A stretch of DNA of 64,000 bases from Photorhabdus thracensis (GCF_001010285.1 NZ_CP011104.1:4960001-5024000); one strand, 5' to 3'. Counted from the stretch's first letter, positions 49,625 through 58,754 are shown. Translations and numbers: made by a program. The notes: generated from the letters alone by a model not told the origin.

Positions 49625-49694
49625 TATTATCCATTCCCGGCTTGAATATGCTGAACTCAGCATATTTCCTTCCTATCATATATACTGGAGCCGG
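49625..49694 (+). promoter_or_regulatory. pyrC promoter and leader hairpin controlling translation
   Basis: A -10 box TATTAT (49625-49630) is followed by the start region CCATTCCCGG. CCGGCT (49637-49642) is complementary to AGCCGG (49689-49694), which overlaps the ribosome site GGAG. Between them lies a perfect palindrome, AATATGCTGA-AC-TCAGCATATT (49645-49666). In Escherichia coli and Salmonella pyrC, high CTP favours starting at a C, which includes the upstream arm and hides the ribosome site; low CTP favours a G start further on. The run CCCGG here allows the same switch. Confidence 0.6.
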
Positions 49695-49698
49695 TTTC

Positions 49699-50751
49699 AT
49701 GACCACTAAATCATATACAATAAAAATCCGCCGCCCTGATGACTGGCACATTCATTTCCGTGATGGTGAAATGCTAAAAACTGTCGTTCCTTATACCAGT
49801 CGCTATTTCGGGCGGGCTATCGTCATGCCTAATCTACTTCCGCCGATTACAGAAGTGGCTAGTGCCAGAACCTATCGAAACAGAATACTAGCAGCCATCC
49901 CCGAAGGAGATAATTTCCAGCCTCTTATGACTTGTTATCTTACTGATTCTACTGATAGTTCTCAGATAGAAATTGGTTATAAAGAAGGCATTTTTACCGC
50001 TTGTAAGCTCTACCCTGCCAATGCCACAACCAATTCAAGTCACGGTGTCTCTGATGTAAAGAATATTTATCCATTATTAGAAATAATGGAAAAACTGGGG
50101 ATGCCTCTGCTTGTACACGGTGAAGTTACTGCTTCTCATATTGATATTTTTGATCGAGAAGCCCGCTTTATTGAACAGGTAATGGAACCATTGCGTAATC
50201 AGTTCCCGGCACTGAAAGTTGTGTTTGAACACATAACAACCAAAGAAGCTGCACAATATGTACTGGAAGGCGGTAATAATCTGGGAGCAACATTGACTCC
50301 ACAGCATCTCATGTTTAACCGTAACCATATGCTGGTTGGTGGGATACGCCCACACCTGTACTGTCTGCCTATTCTGAAACGCAATATTCACCAGGATGCT
50401 TTGCGGGCAGCCGTCGCCAGTGGCTGTAATCGCTTTTTCTTAGGTACAGACTCTGCACCCCACGCGCTGCACAAAAAAGAGTCATCCTGTGGTTGTGCTG
50501 GTGTATTTAACGCACCATCCGCGTTACCTGCTTACGCAACAGTGTTTGAAGAGATGAATGCATTACAACATTTTGAAGCCTTCTGTTCACTTAATGGCCC
50601 TGGATTTTACGGACTGCCCGTCAACGAAGGCTTTGTCGAATTGACCCGCAAATCTTCCACGGTCATTGAACACATTGATTGCAACAATGAAAAACTTATT
50701 CCATTTCTGGCTGGCGAAGATGCCCGCTGGGAAGTAAAAATAGCAGACTGA
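49699..50751 (+). CDS. pyrC: Dihydroorotase, pyrimidine biosynthesis
   Basis: PyrC cyclises carbamoyl-aspartate to dihydroorotate, the third step of UMP synthesis. It is a zinc amidohydrolase of the type II class. Metal ligands appear in [10 protein letters not shown], the carboxylated lysine region ([18 protein letters not shown]), the later MPLLVHGE and [10 protein letters not shown], and the aspartate in FLGTDSAPH. Length is 350 aa from ATG 49699, which has a GGAG ribosome site; a longer frame from 49642 would begin inside the leader hairpin and add 19 atypical residues. It stands next to bssS, as in Escherichia coli, where dinI lies between them. Confidence 0.95.
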   Translation: MTTKSYTIKIRRPDDWHIHFRDGEMLKTVVPYTSRYFGRAIVMPNLLPPITEVASARTYRNRILAAIPEGDNFQPLMTCYLTDSTDSSQIEIGYKEGIFTACKLYPANATTNSSHGVSDVKNIYPLLEIMEKLGMPLLVHGEVTASHIDIFDREARFIEQVMEPLRNQFPALKVVFEHITTKEAAQYVLEGGNNLGATLTPQHLMFNRNHMLVGGIRPHLYCLPILKRNIHQDALRAAVASGCNRFFLGTDSAPHALHKKESSCGCAGVFNAPSALPAYATVFEEMNALQHFEAFCSLNGPGFYGLPVNEGFVELTRKSSTVIEHIDCNNEKLIPFLAGEDARWEVKIAD

Positions 50752-50952
50752 CATACACATGGGGATAGTCATCGTCCCCATTAATTTACATGGCCTATCA
50801 ACCCACCAGCGAATGAACCAATAATTCCTAACAAAAAACCTTCTTACTTTCACTAAAAAGCATATACTAATAATGACTCATTCAAGAATGAGGTAGTTTG
50901 CTCTTAGTCAATGATATTAATAAATAATGCAGTGATCTGATTAGGAGGTTTT

Positions 50953-51207
50953 ATGGGCAGTAAAAATGAAGTTATTCAAACGCATCCTGTTGTAGGTTGG
51001 GATGTCAGTACCGTTGATACGTATGATGCTGTGATGCTACGCCTTCACTATTTGTCCTCCCAAGATCAAACACCAGAACATGTCATGGTAGATCGAACCT
51101 TATGGTTGACAACTGACATTGCAAAGCAATTGATATACATCCTCCAGGCAGGAATTGAAAAGATCGAATCCTCAGAATACAGCGATCTGAACCATACTAA
51201 GCATTAA
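50953..51207 (+). CDS. bssS: BssS, biofilm and signal-secretion regulator
   Basis: This 84-aa cytoplasmic protein matches Escherichia coli BssS/YceP: NEVIQTHPVVGWDVSTVDTYDAVMLRLHY and LWLTTDIAKQLIYILQAGIEKIESSEYS. BssS affects biofilm, motility and indole-linked signalling in Escherichia coli; its mechanism is unclear. AGGAGG lies 7 bases before ATG 50953. It is monocistronic, followed by a hairpin. Confidence 0.92.
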   Translation: MGSKNEVIQTHPVVGWDVSTVDTYDAVMLRLHYLSSQDQTPEHVMVDRTLWLTTDIAKQLIYILQAGIEKIESSEYSDLNHTKH

Positions 51208-51218
51208 TAATCTCAAGC

Positions 51219-51246
51219 CCGGACACCCCTATAACTGGGTGTCCGG
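51219..51246 (+). terminator. Hairpin after bssS
   Basis: CCGGACACCC (51219-51228) pairs with GGGTGTCCGG (51237-51246), a stable 10-bp G+C-rich stem 11 bp after the bssS stop. No T run follows, so it may end transcription less efficiently or protect the 3' end. Confidence 0.6.
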
Positions 51247-51410
51247 CCTGGAGGCACATTGATTCACCCCAACGATTTTGTCTGTAATACCATATAATTA
51301 GATAATAATTTCGGATTAAGCTGGCTTAACTATCGCAATTGCCGAGTTGACTATCAATAGATAAGGCGTTTATTGTGAGTTCGGCCAAACAAGAACAGGG
51401 ACGTACAATA

Positions 51411-52013
51411 ATGAAAATCTTAGTCGTTGAAGAGTGCTATTACACCCGTTCAGGTATCAGTGAATTTTTAAAGAAAAATGACAATGTTGAAGATATTGAA
51501 ATTGTTGACTCATCTTCAATTAACGAAGCTATAGATATTGTAGCTCATTTTTCTCCTGATATTGTTTTAGCTAATTTGACTCATTATTGTCGCCATTCTA
51601 GTTATTGTTCTAATTTACAGAAATTTATTACTCTTATAGATAACACACGTATCTACATATATCTTAATAACGCCTACCCTTACTGTGAAAATTATATTGC
51701 ACTGAAAAGCAATACTTTTATTTTAGCAAAGAAAAGCCTTCCCTATTTACTTAATAAATTGAGTAAAATAACATTACAGGAAATTCAGAAACATCAAATG
51801 ACAATTGATGAGTACTGTTCTATTTTTAGTCCACAAGAGCATAAAATCATCGATTACTGGATGAAAGAAATTCCAAATTACCAGATATCTCAAAAATTAA
51901 ACATCAGTAATAGTACAGTATATTCTCATAAAAGGCATATTACTGAAAAAATAAAAGTACATAATAGAATTGAACTCTGTTTTATTTACAATGTATTTAA
52001 ATATCTCTACTGA
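51411..52013 (+). CDS. LuxR-family regulator with degenerate receiver domain (RcsA-like layout)
   Basis: The 200-aa protein has an N-terminal receiver-like half (MKILVVEECYYTRSGISEFL) and a C-terminal LuxR helix-turn-helix (FSPQEHKIIDYWMKEI, then ISQKLNISNSTVYSHKRHITEKI). The receiver lacks phosphorylation residues: the acidic pair is Glu-Glu, and the expected phospho-Asp is Asn55 in PDIVLANLTHY. So it is probably not switched by a histidine kinase. This layout resembles RcsA-like auxiliary regulators, but the specific family is not clear. I start at ATG 51411; a GTG at 51375 would add 12 residues. The gene is markedly A+T-rich compared with its neighbours, as horizontally acquired regulators often are. 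Target unknown. Confidence 0.75.
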   Translation: MKILVVEECYYTRSGISEFLKKNDNVEDIEIVDSSSINEAIDIVAHFSPDIVLANLTHYCRHSSYCSNLQKFITLIDNTRIYIYLNNAYPYCENYIALKSNTFILAKKSLPYLLNKLSKITLQEIQKHQMTIDEYCSIFSPQEHKIIDYWMKEIPNYQISQKLNISNSTVYSHKRHITEKIKVHNRIELCFIYNVFKYLY

Positions 52014-52076
52014 AAAAATTATTATCTTAAAATAAATAGACTGGCACAACAATCTCTGTGCCAGCTATTAATAACA

Positions 52077-53135
52077 CTATTTAGTCAACTGTAATGAGGT
52101 AATATTCAATCCATCCTGTAGACGATGCCGGGATTTATTAAATATTTTTGCTCCATTTTCTCGACCAGCCCGACGAACACGCTGTTCCGTTTCTGGTAGC
52201 CTGACTTCTTCCCCGCATGCTTCACTGCAACAACCTTCAAATTTAGCGGCACATTCCGGACACTGAATAAACAACAGGTGGCAGCCATCATTCTTACAAT
52301 TAGTATGGCTATCACAAGACACACCACATTGATGGCAATGAGCAATGACATCATCTGAAATACGTTCTCCCATCCGCTCATCAAATACAAAGTTTTTACC
52401 CATAAAACGCACTGGTAATCCCTGCTCCCTGGCTTTACGGGCATATTCGATAACACCGCCTTCTACGTGATATACGTTTTTAAAACCATTGTGCAACATA
52501 TAGGCACTGGCTTTTTCACACCGAATACCACCGGTGCAATACATCACAATGTTTTTATCCTTATTATCCTGCAACATTTCCACTGCCATTGGCAATTGTT
52601 CGCGGAAGGTATCAGAAGGAATTTCAATTGCATTTTCAAAATGCCCGACTTCATATTCATAGTGATTACGCATATCGACAAATAGCGTCTCAGGATCATC
52701 CAACATCTGGTTGACCTGCTCTGCTTTAAGATATTCACCGGTTTTTGATGAATCAAAAGTTTCATCTTCAATACCGTCAGCCACTACACGATCACGCACT
52801 TTCATACGCAAAACCCAGAAAGACTTTCCATCATCATCAAGTGCAATATTCAACCTCAGATTATCCAACGCAGGATCAACGCCATACAATAAAGCTTTGA
52901 ATGCTTCCAGATGATGAGTTGGTAAACTTATCTGTGCATTAATCCCTTCCTTGGCAATATAAACCCGGCCAAATACTGAAAGCTCAGTAAATTGTTGATA
53001 CAGGCTGTTACGGAAAGCCAGAGGATCTAAGATATTAAAATATTTATAAAAAGAGATGGTAGTACGAGGCTGGGTCTCCGCCAGCATGCGTGCTTTCAAC
53101 TCCTTATTAGAAATGCGGTTATGTAACACTGGCAT
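52077..53135 (-). CDS. trhO: TrhO, tRNA uridine 34 hydroxylase (rhodanese domain)
   Basis: TrhO (formerly YceA) makes 5-hydroxyuridine at tRNA position 34 in an oxygen-dependent way. The N-terminal about 110 residues are an acylphosphatase-like domain ([28 protein letters not shown]). The rhodanese domain has [19 protein letters not shown] and the catalytic Cys in [18 protein letters not shown]. The C-terminal cysteine-rich part ([30 protein letters not shown]) is the usual zinc-like tail. Length 352 aa. It is divergent from lpxL, as in Escherichia coli. Confidence 0.95.
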   Translation of the reverse strand: MPVLHNRISNKELKARMLAETQPRTTISFYKYFNILDPLAFRNSLYQQFTELSVFGRVYIAKEGINAQISLPTHHLEAFKALLYGVDPALDNLRLNIALDDDGKSFWVLRMKVRDRVVADGIEDETFDSSKTGEYLKAEQVNQMLDDPETLFVDMRNHYEYEVGHFENAIEIPSDTFREQLPMAVEMLQDNKDKNIVMYCTGGIRCEKASAYMLHNGFKNVYHVEGGVIEYARKAREQGLPVRFMGKNFVFDERMGERISDDVIAHCHQCGVSCDSHTNCKNDGCHLLFIQCPECAAKFEGCCSEACGEEVRLPETEQRVRRAGRENGAKIFNKSRHRLQDGLNITSLQLTK

Positions 53136-53395
53136 GGTGTACTTTCCTGAATTTCAAGTCATTAAGATTAGATGTAATAAGTGATGGCCTCCGCCATCAA
53201 GCGGGTATGATAACGAAAATGATTTTCAACGAGTAGTAATTTGTAACCCGGTAACAGAAAATCAATAATAAAATGGGAGGTCTTCCCCTCCCATTGATTG
53301 ATTATGAAATCCCTCACATCACAAACTATAGGATAAACACCTCAGATTGATGGCAACCACCGGTTTAACTGGCTGTAGTTTAACTTAACCCTCAT

Positions 53396-53620
53396 TCAGG
53401 GCTGGAACCAATCATCAGCACTTTCCCATGTCTCTTGCAGAATTTCTTCAACGGCTTTCCGGTCATCGGGAGTACCACCACGGATAGAACCGGCCAGAAC
53501 ATGACTTACAATCGATATCCTAAACATTTCATGTCTGAAAACTTCGATATCCCAGCAAAAAGTGTCACAATAGGCGAATTGTTTTGTCCATCTTATTTGG
53601 AACCAAACCTGAGAATCCAT
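53396..53620 (-). CDS. DinI-like protein, N-terminal half not conserved (likely decayed)
   Basis: The last 30 residues ([20 protein letters not shown] then ESADDWF) match the C-terminal helix of DinI, the modulator of RecA in the SOS response. The N-terminal half of the 74-aa frame does not resemble the DinI start (MRIEVTI...LPAGAIDAL). An alternative frame over the same DNA contains [18 protein letters not shown], which resembles the missing first helix better, so a frameshift may split the gene. No LexA box is visible upstream, where lpxL begins on the other strand two bases away. I list it as a frame but suspect a pseudogene. Confidence 0.5.
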   Translation of the reverse strand: MDSQVWFQIRWTKQFAYCDTFCWDIEVFRHEMFRISIVSHVLAGSIRGGTPDDRKAVEEILQETWESADDWFQP

Positions 53621-54560
53621 GATACACGCACCTTCTTTTCAACGCTCACTGCTTCATCCCCGTTATTGGCTTACCTGGTTTGGTATCAGCCTGCTTTACT
53701 TGCTGGTTCTGCTCCCCTATCCCATTATTTATTGGATAGGTACCCGTCTGGGCAGATTCTCCATGCGCTTTCTGAAAAAACGCGCCAGAGTTGCTGAAAG
53801 AAATCTTGAGCTATGTTTTCCCGATATGCCTCAGGAAAAGCGCAATGAGCTGCTAATAAAAAACTTCGAATCCGTCGGAATGGGGGTATTTGAAACGGGT
53901 ATGGCCTGGTTTTGGCCCGACTGGCGGGTAGAACGCTGGTTTAAAGTTACCGGAAGGGAAAATATCCAAAAAATCCAGGCTCGCGAACAAGGAATTATTG
54001 TTATCGGTATTCATTTCCTGACGCTGGAACTGGGTGCCCGAATTCTCGGTTTACTCAATCCGGGAATTGGTGTTTACCGCCCAAATGATAATCCGGTTAT
54101 GGATTGGTTACAAACATGGGGACGACTGCGCTCCAACAAATATATGCTGGATAGAAAAGATGTCAAAGGCATGATCCGCTGTCTGAAAAATGGCGAAATC
54201 GTCTGGTACGCACCCGATCATGATTACGGCCCACGAAACAGCGTATTCGCGCCGCTATTTGCTGTAGAACATGTCGCAACAACCACAGGCACCTCTATAC
54301 TTGTGCGTCTTTCTGATCCGGCAATGATCCCATTTACCCCCCGCCGCCTGCCTGACGGAAAAGGTTATGAATTAATTATTCAACCCGCGGTAGATGGATT
54401 CCCTAAAGGCGATGAAGTGAAAGCAGCAGCTTTTATGAACAAAGTCGTAGAACAGGAGATCTTACAGGCTCCTGATCAATATATGTGGCTACATCGTCGC
54501 TTTAAAACCCGGCCTGATGGTCAGCCTTCTCTGTACGGGCAGTCCGACAAAGTCCATTAA
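53619..54560 (+). CDS. lpxL: Lipid A lauroyl acyltransferase
   Basis: LpxL adds a secondary acyl chain to Kdo2-lipid IVA at the inner membrane. The 313-aa protein has an N-terminal membrane helix ([25 protein letters not shown]), the catalytic HX4E motif (His and Glu in [12 protein letters not shown]) and the block [17 protein letters not shown] that distinguishes the LpxL/LpxP group from LpxM. LpxP (palmitoleoyl, cold-induced) cannot be excluded by eye. Next to trhO, divergent, as for lpxL in Escherichia coli. Confidence 0.92.
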   Translation: MIHAPSFQRSLLHPRYWLTWFGISLLYLLVLLPYPIIYWIGTRLGRFSMRFLKKRARVAERNLELCFPDMPQEKRNELLIKNFESVGMGVFETGMAWFWPDWRVERWFKVTGRENIQKIQAREQGIIVIGIHFLTLELGARILGLLNPGIGVYRPNDNPVMDWLQTWGRLRSNKYMLDRKDVKGMIRCLKNGEIVWYAPDHDYGPRNSVFAPLFAVEHVATTTGTSILVRLSDPAMIPFTPRRLPDGKGYELIIQPAVDGFPKGDEVKAAAFMNKVVEQEILQAPDQYMWLHRRFKTRPDGQPSLYGQSDKVH

Positions 54561-54571
54561 ATATCATTAAC

Positions 54572-54598
54572 GGCTGTTTCTTCATCTAAGAAACGGCC
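54572..54598 (+). terminator. Hairpin after lpxL
   Basis: GGCTGTTTCTT (54572-54582) pairs with AAGAAACGGCC (54588-54598) with one mismatch, 12 bp after the lpxL stop. No long T run follows. Confidence 0.55.
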
Positions 54599-55151
54599 AT
54601 AATGACTTTCACATACAGCCTAATAATCCATTATTTTATTCCAATATTGATGTTGTACCTTTTAATCTGATTTATTACCGATGTTTATATAAAAAATATA
54701 AACTAAAGTAGCTAAATAAACACGTAGCTAATAATCAAATGACTGTACTTTTTTACCTTTCATTATCACTCTCAATATCTGGCCTCTGAAAAGATTATTC
54801 ATATATCATCGCTATTACTTAATTTATTACTCTAAAATCTTTTCATTTACAAAAACATGAAAAATATAAATAAGTCAATAGGGCTCATCATCACTTTAAT
54901 CAACCCGTGGTGAGAAATGAGATTTCTGTCGAACTTTACTATGAAAAATGGAATATAAAGTAAGAAATATTCGGTTTGTTAATAAAATTAGCCGAAAAGT
55001 ATGTTAAAAATATATTAATAAGACAGGACGTCATTTAATAAAAAAACGTGGCTTTTTGGTTTACTCTAAACCAAAGCTGAAAGAGCTTTTTAAAAGCTTG
55101 ATTTGTTGCACACATGACACTCCTGGAGTGCAGTATTATAGGAAAACTTAG
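54599..55151. other. A+T-rich leader of the peptide transporter
   Basis: About 550 bp without an open frame of note. Near the right end TTTGGTTTA (55055-55063) and TAAACCAAA (55067-55075) form a perfect inverted repeat with a 3-base loop, about 75 bp before the transporter start; it may be an operator or mRNA hairpin. The ribosome site of the transporter is weak. Confidence 0.45.
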
Positions 55152-56690
55152 ATGCAATCCTCCATTAACAACACAAAAAACCGAACCTTCTTCGGACATC
55201 CTTATCCATTAAGTTCCCTGTTTTTCACAGAAATGTGGGAACGTTTCTCTTACTACGGCATTCGCCCACTACTGATCTTGTTTATGGCAGCATCTATCTA
55301 TGATGGTGGCATGGGTATTCCCCGTGAACAAGCCGCTGCTATCGTCGGTATTTTTGCCGGGAGTGTTTATCTGACTGCCCTGCCTGGCGGCTGGCTGGCG
55401 GATAACTGGTTGGGTCAACGTCAAGCCGTCTGGTATGGTTCGATCATTATTGCATTAGGGCATCTGTCTATCGCTCTCTCCGCTTTTTTAAGTCATTATT
55501 TGTTCTTTATTGGCTTATTACTGATCGTATTAGGTACAGGATTGTTTAAAACCTGTGTCACCGTTATGGTCGGAACTCTGTATAAAAAAGATGATCCACG
55601 TCGTGATGGTGGTTTCTCCCTATTTTATATGGGGATTAATATCGGTTCCTTCATTGCTCCTCTGACGACTGGCTTGCTGGTTCGTGACTATGGCTGGCAC
55701 TGGGGTTTTGGTATCGGAGGATTGGGAATGCTGGTTGCCCTATTGATATTCCGTTTCTACGCGATCCCTTTGATGCGCCAATATGATAAAGAAGGTGGTT
55801 TAGATTCAAGCTGGGACCACCCTACAGTAAAGCGTAAAAACGTTGGAAAATGGGTTTTTACTACTGTTATCGCTATCATTGCCATTATTACTCTGCTAAT
55901 CCTTGGTGTCATTCCATTCAATCCGGTAGCCGTAGCCAGCGCAATGGTTTATGTGATCTCATTTTGTGTAACACTTTACTTTGCCTATTTGTTCCTGTTT
56001 GCCGGCTTAAGCAGTAGTGACCGTTCGCGCCTGCTGGTCTGTTTTATTCTGCTAATATCTGCTGCATTCTTCTGGTCTGCATACGAGCAAACGCCAACGT
56101 CATTCAACCTGTTTGCCAATGATTATACTGACCGTATGGTGATGGGGTTTGAAATCCCGACAGTATGGTTCCAATCAATTAATGCGCTGTTTATTATCCT
56201 GCTGGCCCCCGTATTCAGTTGGTTCTGGCCCAGATTGGCAAAAAACAACATCAACCCGAGCAGTATCAGTAAATTCATTATTGGTATTCTGTTCGCTGCC
56301 GGTGGTTTTGGCGTGATGATTCTGGCTGCGCAAAATGTACTGGCAACAGGTGAAACCGTTTCTCCTTTCTGGCTGGTATCCAGTTCTCTGTTTCTGACAC
56401 TCGGTGAGCTGTGCCTTAGCCCGATTGGCCTTGCCACTGTGACGCTGCTGGCGCCATCACGAATGCGTGGTCAGATAATGGGCTTGTGGTTCTGTGCAAA
56501 TGCACTGGGTAATCTGGCTGCTGGCCTGATTGGTGGACATGTTCGTGCTGATCAACTGGACAGCCTGCCTGATCTGTTCTCCCGCGTCTCTCTGGCCCTG
56601 GTGATTTGTGCAGCCGTGCTGATGGTGTTAATTGTGCCCATTCGCCGCCTGCTTAATAATGCCGATAAATCAGAAATGAAAACTCAATAA
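55152..56690 (+). CDS. POT-family proton-coupled di/tripeptide transporter
   Basis: This 512-aa inner-membrane symporter imports di- and tripeptides with protons. The family motif on helix 1, EMWERFSYYG, provides the coupling ExxERFxYY residues. The PTR2 signature GLFKTCVTVMVGTLY and FSLFYMGINIGSFIAPL follow, and at least 12 hydrophobic helices can be read. It belongs to the DtpA/DtpB superfamily; which Escherichia coli protein is closest is not clear, so no symbol is given. An inverted repeat in the leader suggests regulation. Confidence 0.9.
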   Translation: MQSSINNTKNRTFFGHPYPLSSLFFTEMWERFSYYGIRPLLILFMAASIYDGGMGIPREQAAAIVGIFAGSVYLTALPGGWLADNWLGQRQAVWYGSIIIALGHLSIALSAFLSHYLFFIGLLLIVLGTGLFKTCVTVMVGTLYKKDDPRRDGGFSLFYMGINIGSFIAPLTTGLLVRDYGWHWGFGIGGLGMLVALLIFRFYAIPLMRQYDKEGGLDSSWDHPTVKRKNVGKWVFTTVIAIIAIITLLILGVIPFNPVAVASAMVYVISFCVTLYFAYLFLFAGLSSSDRSRLLVCFILLISAAFFWSAYEQTPTSFNLFANDYTDRMVMGFEIPTVWFQSINALFIILLAPVFSWFWPRLAKNNINPSSISKFIIGILFAAGGFGVMILAAQNVLATGETVSPFWLVSSSLFLTLGELCLSPIGLATVTLLAPSRMRGQIMGLWFCANALGNLAAGLIGGHVRADQLDSLPDLFSRVSLALVICAAVLMVLIVPIRRLLNNADKSEMKTQ

Positions 56691-56701
56691 TATCTATAGC
56701 C

Positions 56702-56739
56702 AGCATAAAGCTATCTTATGATTCAGATGGCTTTATGCT
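56702..56739. terminator. Bidirectional hairpin between the peptide transporter and higA
   Basis: AGCATAAAGC (56702-56711) pairs perfectly with GCTTTATGCT (56730-56739). It lies between two convergent genes, 12 bp after the transporter stop. Confidence 0.6.
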
Positions 56740-56755
56740 CCTAACAACAAATCCA

Positions 56756-57079
56756 TCAGTGCACTGCCGTTATGATTGATGGCTTAACTATCTGTTTTAC
56801 ATTCAGTGATTCCGTCTGATATGCATGATTACGTACATCCCACAATTCAACAGAATGCTGAATATTAAGCCAAAACTCAGCAGTATTCCCCAAGGCCGCA
56901 GCCAACTTAATCGCCATAGGAACAGTCAATGCGCCTTTATCATGCACAATTCTGCTTAACGTATTGCGATGAACGCCCATAGCTTCAGCCAATACATTAA
57001 TTTCAATATTAAGAGGCTCCAGAAACTCACTCACCAATATGTCACCCACAGTTGCAGGGCGACGTTTTGTATTTCTCAT
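56756..57079 (-). CDS. higA: HigA-type antitoxin (XRE family)
   Basis: This 107-aa HTH antitoxin has the family start RPATVGDILVSEFLEPLNI, the HTH segment INVLAEAMGVHRNTLSRIVHDKGALTVPMAIKL, and the C-terminal NTAEFWLNIQHSVELWDV. HigA proteins neutralise HigB mRNA-cleaving toxins and repress their own operon. It starts 17 bp after the end of the toxin gene, in the toxin-first order typical of higBA. The toxin is interrupted, so the antitoxin may act only as a repressor or guard. Confidence 0.9.
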   Translation of the reverse strand: MRNTKRRPATVGDILVSEFLEPLNIEINVLAEAMGVHRNTLSRIVHDKGALTVPMAIKLAAALGNTAEFWLNIQHSVELWDVRNHAYQTESLNVKQIVKPSIITAVH

Positions 57080-57096
57080 TATTTATTTCCCTCAGT

Positions 57097-57384
57097 TTAA
57101 TAGTTATGAGGATCCAGATATGTATCAACTGCAATACCATCAATCCATTGAAAAATAAGCCTGTATTGCCTGTTTACTCTTATTGAGCATCATCCCCTTA
57201 AATAACCATTCAAATGTTCAAAATGGTTTCCCGGAGGGATTCTTAAGTCGGCTTCTTTAACCGAAGCATCCAGAATTTGCAGTTTTCTGTATAAAGCGCT
57301 CTGTAGAGAAACGGGTATACATTTGTGTGGTAAATCTTGTTCATAAAAGCTTTCTAACCACCTATCCCTGAATTCAATCGCCAT
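57097..57384 (-). pseudogene. higB: HigB-type toxin with an in-frame TGA
   Basis: From ATG 57384 the frame reads MAIEFRDRWLESFYEQDLPHKC, then LRIPPGNHFEHLNGYLRG and a TGA at 57190-57192. Beyond it the same frame continues CSIRVNRQYRLIFQWIDGIA and VDTYLDPHNY to TAA 57097-57099, which is the missing C-terminus of HigB/RelE-type ribonucleases, including the conserved Arg of IRVNRQYRL. No frameshift is needed: a single base change made the stop. The toxin is therefore truncated before its catalytic C-terminal strand, unless the stop is read through. The open part alone is 64 aa against about 95 aa for the family. Confidence 0.75.
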
Positions 57385-57451
57385 AACATCCTCGTTGTCT
57401 GTATATTACGCACAATATCATTGTGCATCAAGTCATAAAATTCTGAAAATA

Positions 57452-57953
57452 TCATTTTGTCTTACGCAGCCTGGCTGGTGTGCAGCCATAATGCTGACTA
57501 AATGCAAAGGTAAAAGCTGACTGGGAAGCATAGCCGGAAAGAAAAGCAATATCAGTCAAAGGCTTATAACTGTTAACCAATAAATTATAAGCAAGTTTCA
57601 TCCGGCATGTTTTCAAATAAGCCATTGGGCTCATGCCAGTTGCAATAAAAAGTTTGCGGTGCAAAGTGCTGGCAGATACCGCGCAAATATCGGCCATATC
57701 CACCACCGTCATTTTTTCATGCAAACGCCCGGCAAGCCCCTGATGTAGTTTTGCTACCAGGGCTGAAAGCGAGCTTATTTGTGGTAACTGAGCCAGTAGT
57801 AAACGGGCAACATCAGCATGGCAGGCGGGTAGCTGTGGGTAATTCCAACTGCCCGTTATAGCCAAAAACAAACTGCCATAACCCCTGATGGCTATGGCTA
57901 ATAGTTTCAGCTGAATACCGGCGTAAATATAATGAAGGTAATTGATGAGACAT
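57452..57953 (-). pseudogene. AraC-family regulator with a deleted middle and frameshift
   Basis: The C-terminal two-HTH domain is complete: VVDMADICAVSASTLHRKLF then MAYLKTCRMKLAYNLL, and PLTDIAFLSGYASQSAFTFAF with the end HYGCTPARLRKTK. Upstream, in a different frame, a start MSHQLPSLYLRRYSAE and ISHSHQGLWQFVFGYNGQLE looks like the beginning of an AraC cupin-type domain. The roughly 100 residues expected between them are missing and the frames do not join. A 139-aa frame (57452-57871) is open and might still make the DNA-binding half. Confidence 0.65.
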
Positions 57954-58068
57954 ATTTATTGTCGCTGATTAAGGCAGGTTTGCTGGCTTTGGCATTCAAT
58001 CCTGCCGAAATAATTGTGCCAACCCGCATGTCGACTTTTTCAAAATCAGCCCACTCAATCTGTTCCAT
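57907..58068 (-). pseudogene. N-terminal fragment of a CsaA/YgjH-like tRNA-binding protein
   Basis: A 53-codon frame starts MEQIEWADFEKVDMRVGTII and continues SAGLNAKASKPAL, which is the beginning of the small tRNA-binding OB-fold proteins (CsaA/YgjH, about 110 aa). After KPAL the similarity stops and the frame runs into unrelated sequence that overlaps the start of the AraC pseudogene. GTGGAGAAAG precedes the ATG. The junction suggests a deletion fused the two genes. Confidence 0.65.
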
Positions 58069-58208
58069 ATCTTTCTCCACTCAGTATGAAATCATTATAT
58101 TCACATGACCGTAGAGGAAATTCTTTCGAAAGGCTGTCAACAATTATCGACAAGCTGCTTTTTCCGGTAACTCACTCAATTCACTATTCAAATAGCTTTG
58201 AATAGTGA

Positions 58209-58577
58209 TCATTTCTTATCAAAAAAGTTACTTCTGGTCATTCCCCCGTTCTGTTCAATTCGATTAGCGCGCTCAATATCCCGCAGGATTGAATCATTGA
58301 TCCCATAATTAAATCGTTCATTATTCTGCCAGTGTTCGGCATATCTTTTTGTTTCTTTAACCTGTCTTTCCTGTTCCCATTTTTTCACAAGTTCATTATC
58401 CTCAGTGAGTTTATCCACATTCAAACGGTTGGGCTCAAGATTTTCTCTCTGCTTCATATATTCTGCTGATGGCTTATTGTCTGCCGGAATATCACTTTTA
58501 TAATGGAAATTTAAAGCAAATGCCTGGAAAGAAATTGCAGATAAAATGACAAAAATGTAACGCGATCCTTTAATCAT
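58209..58577 (-). CDS. Small exported protein of unknown function
   Basis: This 122-aa protein starts MIKGSRYIFVILSAISFQAFA, a clear signal peptide with a likely cut after AFA. The mature part (about 100 aa) is highly charged and helical: EYMKQRENLEPNRLNVDKL, ELVKKWEQERQVKETKRYAE, then ILRDIERANRIEQNGGMTR. It has no cysteines or membrane segments and is probably periplasmic or secreted. GAGGGATC precedes ATG 58577; the frame could start at 58613 but then the signal peptide would be internal. I do not recognise the family. Confidence 0.7.
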   Translation of the reverse strand: MIKGSRYIFVILSAISFQAFALNFHYKSDIPADNKPSAEYMKQRENLEPNRLNVDKLTEDNELVKKWEQERQVKETKRYAEHWQNNERFNYGINDSILRDIERANRIEQNGGMTRSNFFDKK

Positions 58578-58728
58578 CGTATGATCCCTCTTTAAAACCA
58601 TAACTCCAAACAATTATTAAATGATTATTGTCAATAAGAATCAACAACATTTACGTATAAAAAGTCAGTTATTAATATCAGGTTTACATTTTATTTAAAC
58701 TGGGATTTTTCCACTAACCTAGTAGAAA

Positions 58729-58754
58729 TTAACCCGCCGGTACCGGCGGGTTAA
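58729..58754. terminator. Perfect palindromic hairpin after the RpiR-type gene
   Basis: AACCCGCCGG (58731-58740) is followed by TA and its exact complement CCGGCGGGTT (58743-58752), with two further flanking TT/AA pairs. It lies about 48 bp after the stop of the RpiR-family gene and should end its minus-strand transcript. Confidence 0.7.
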
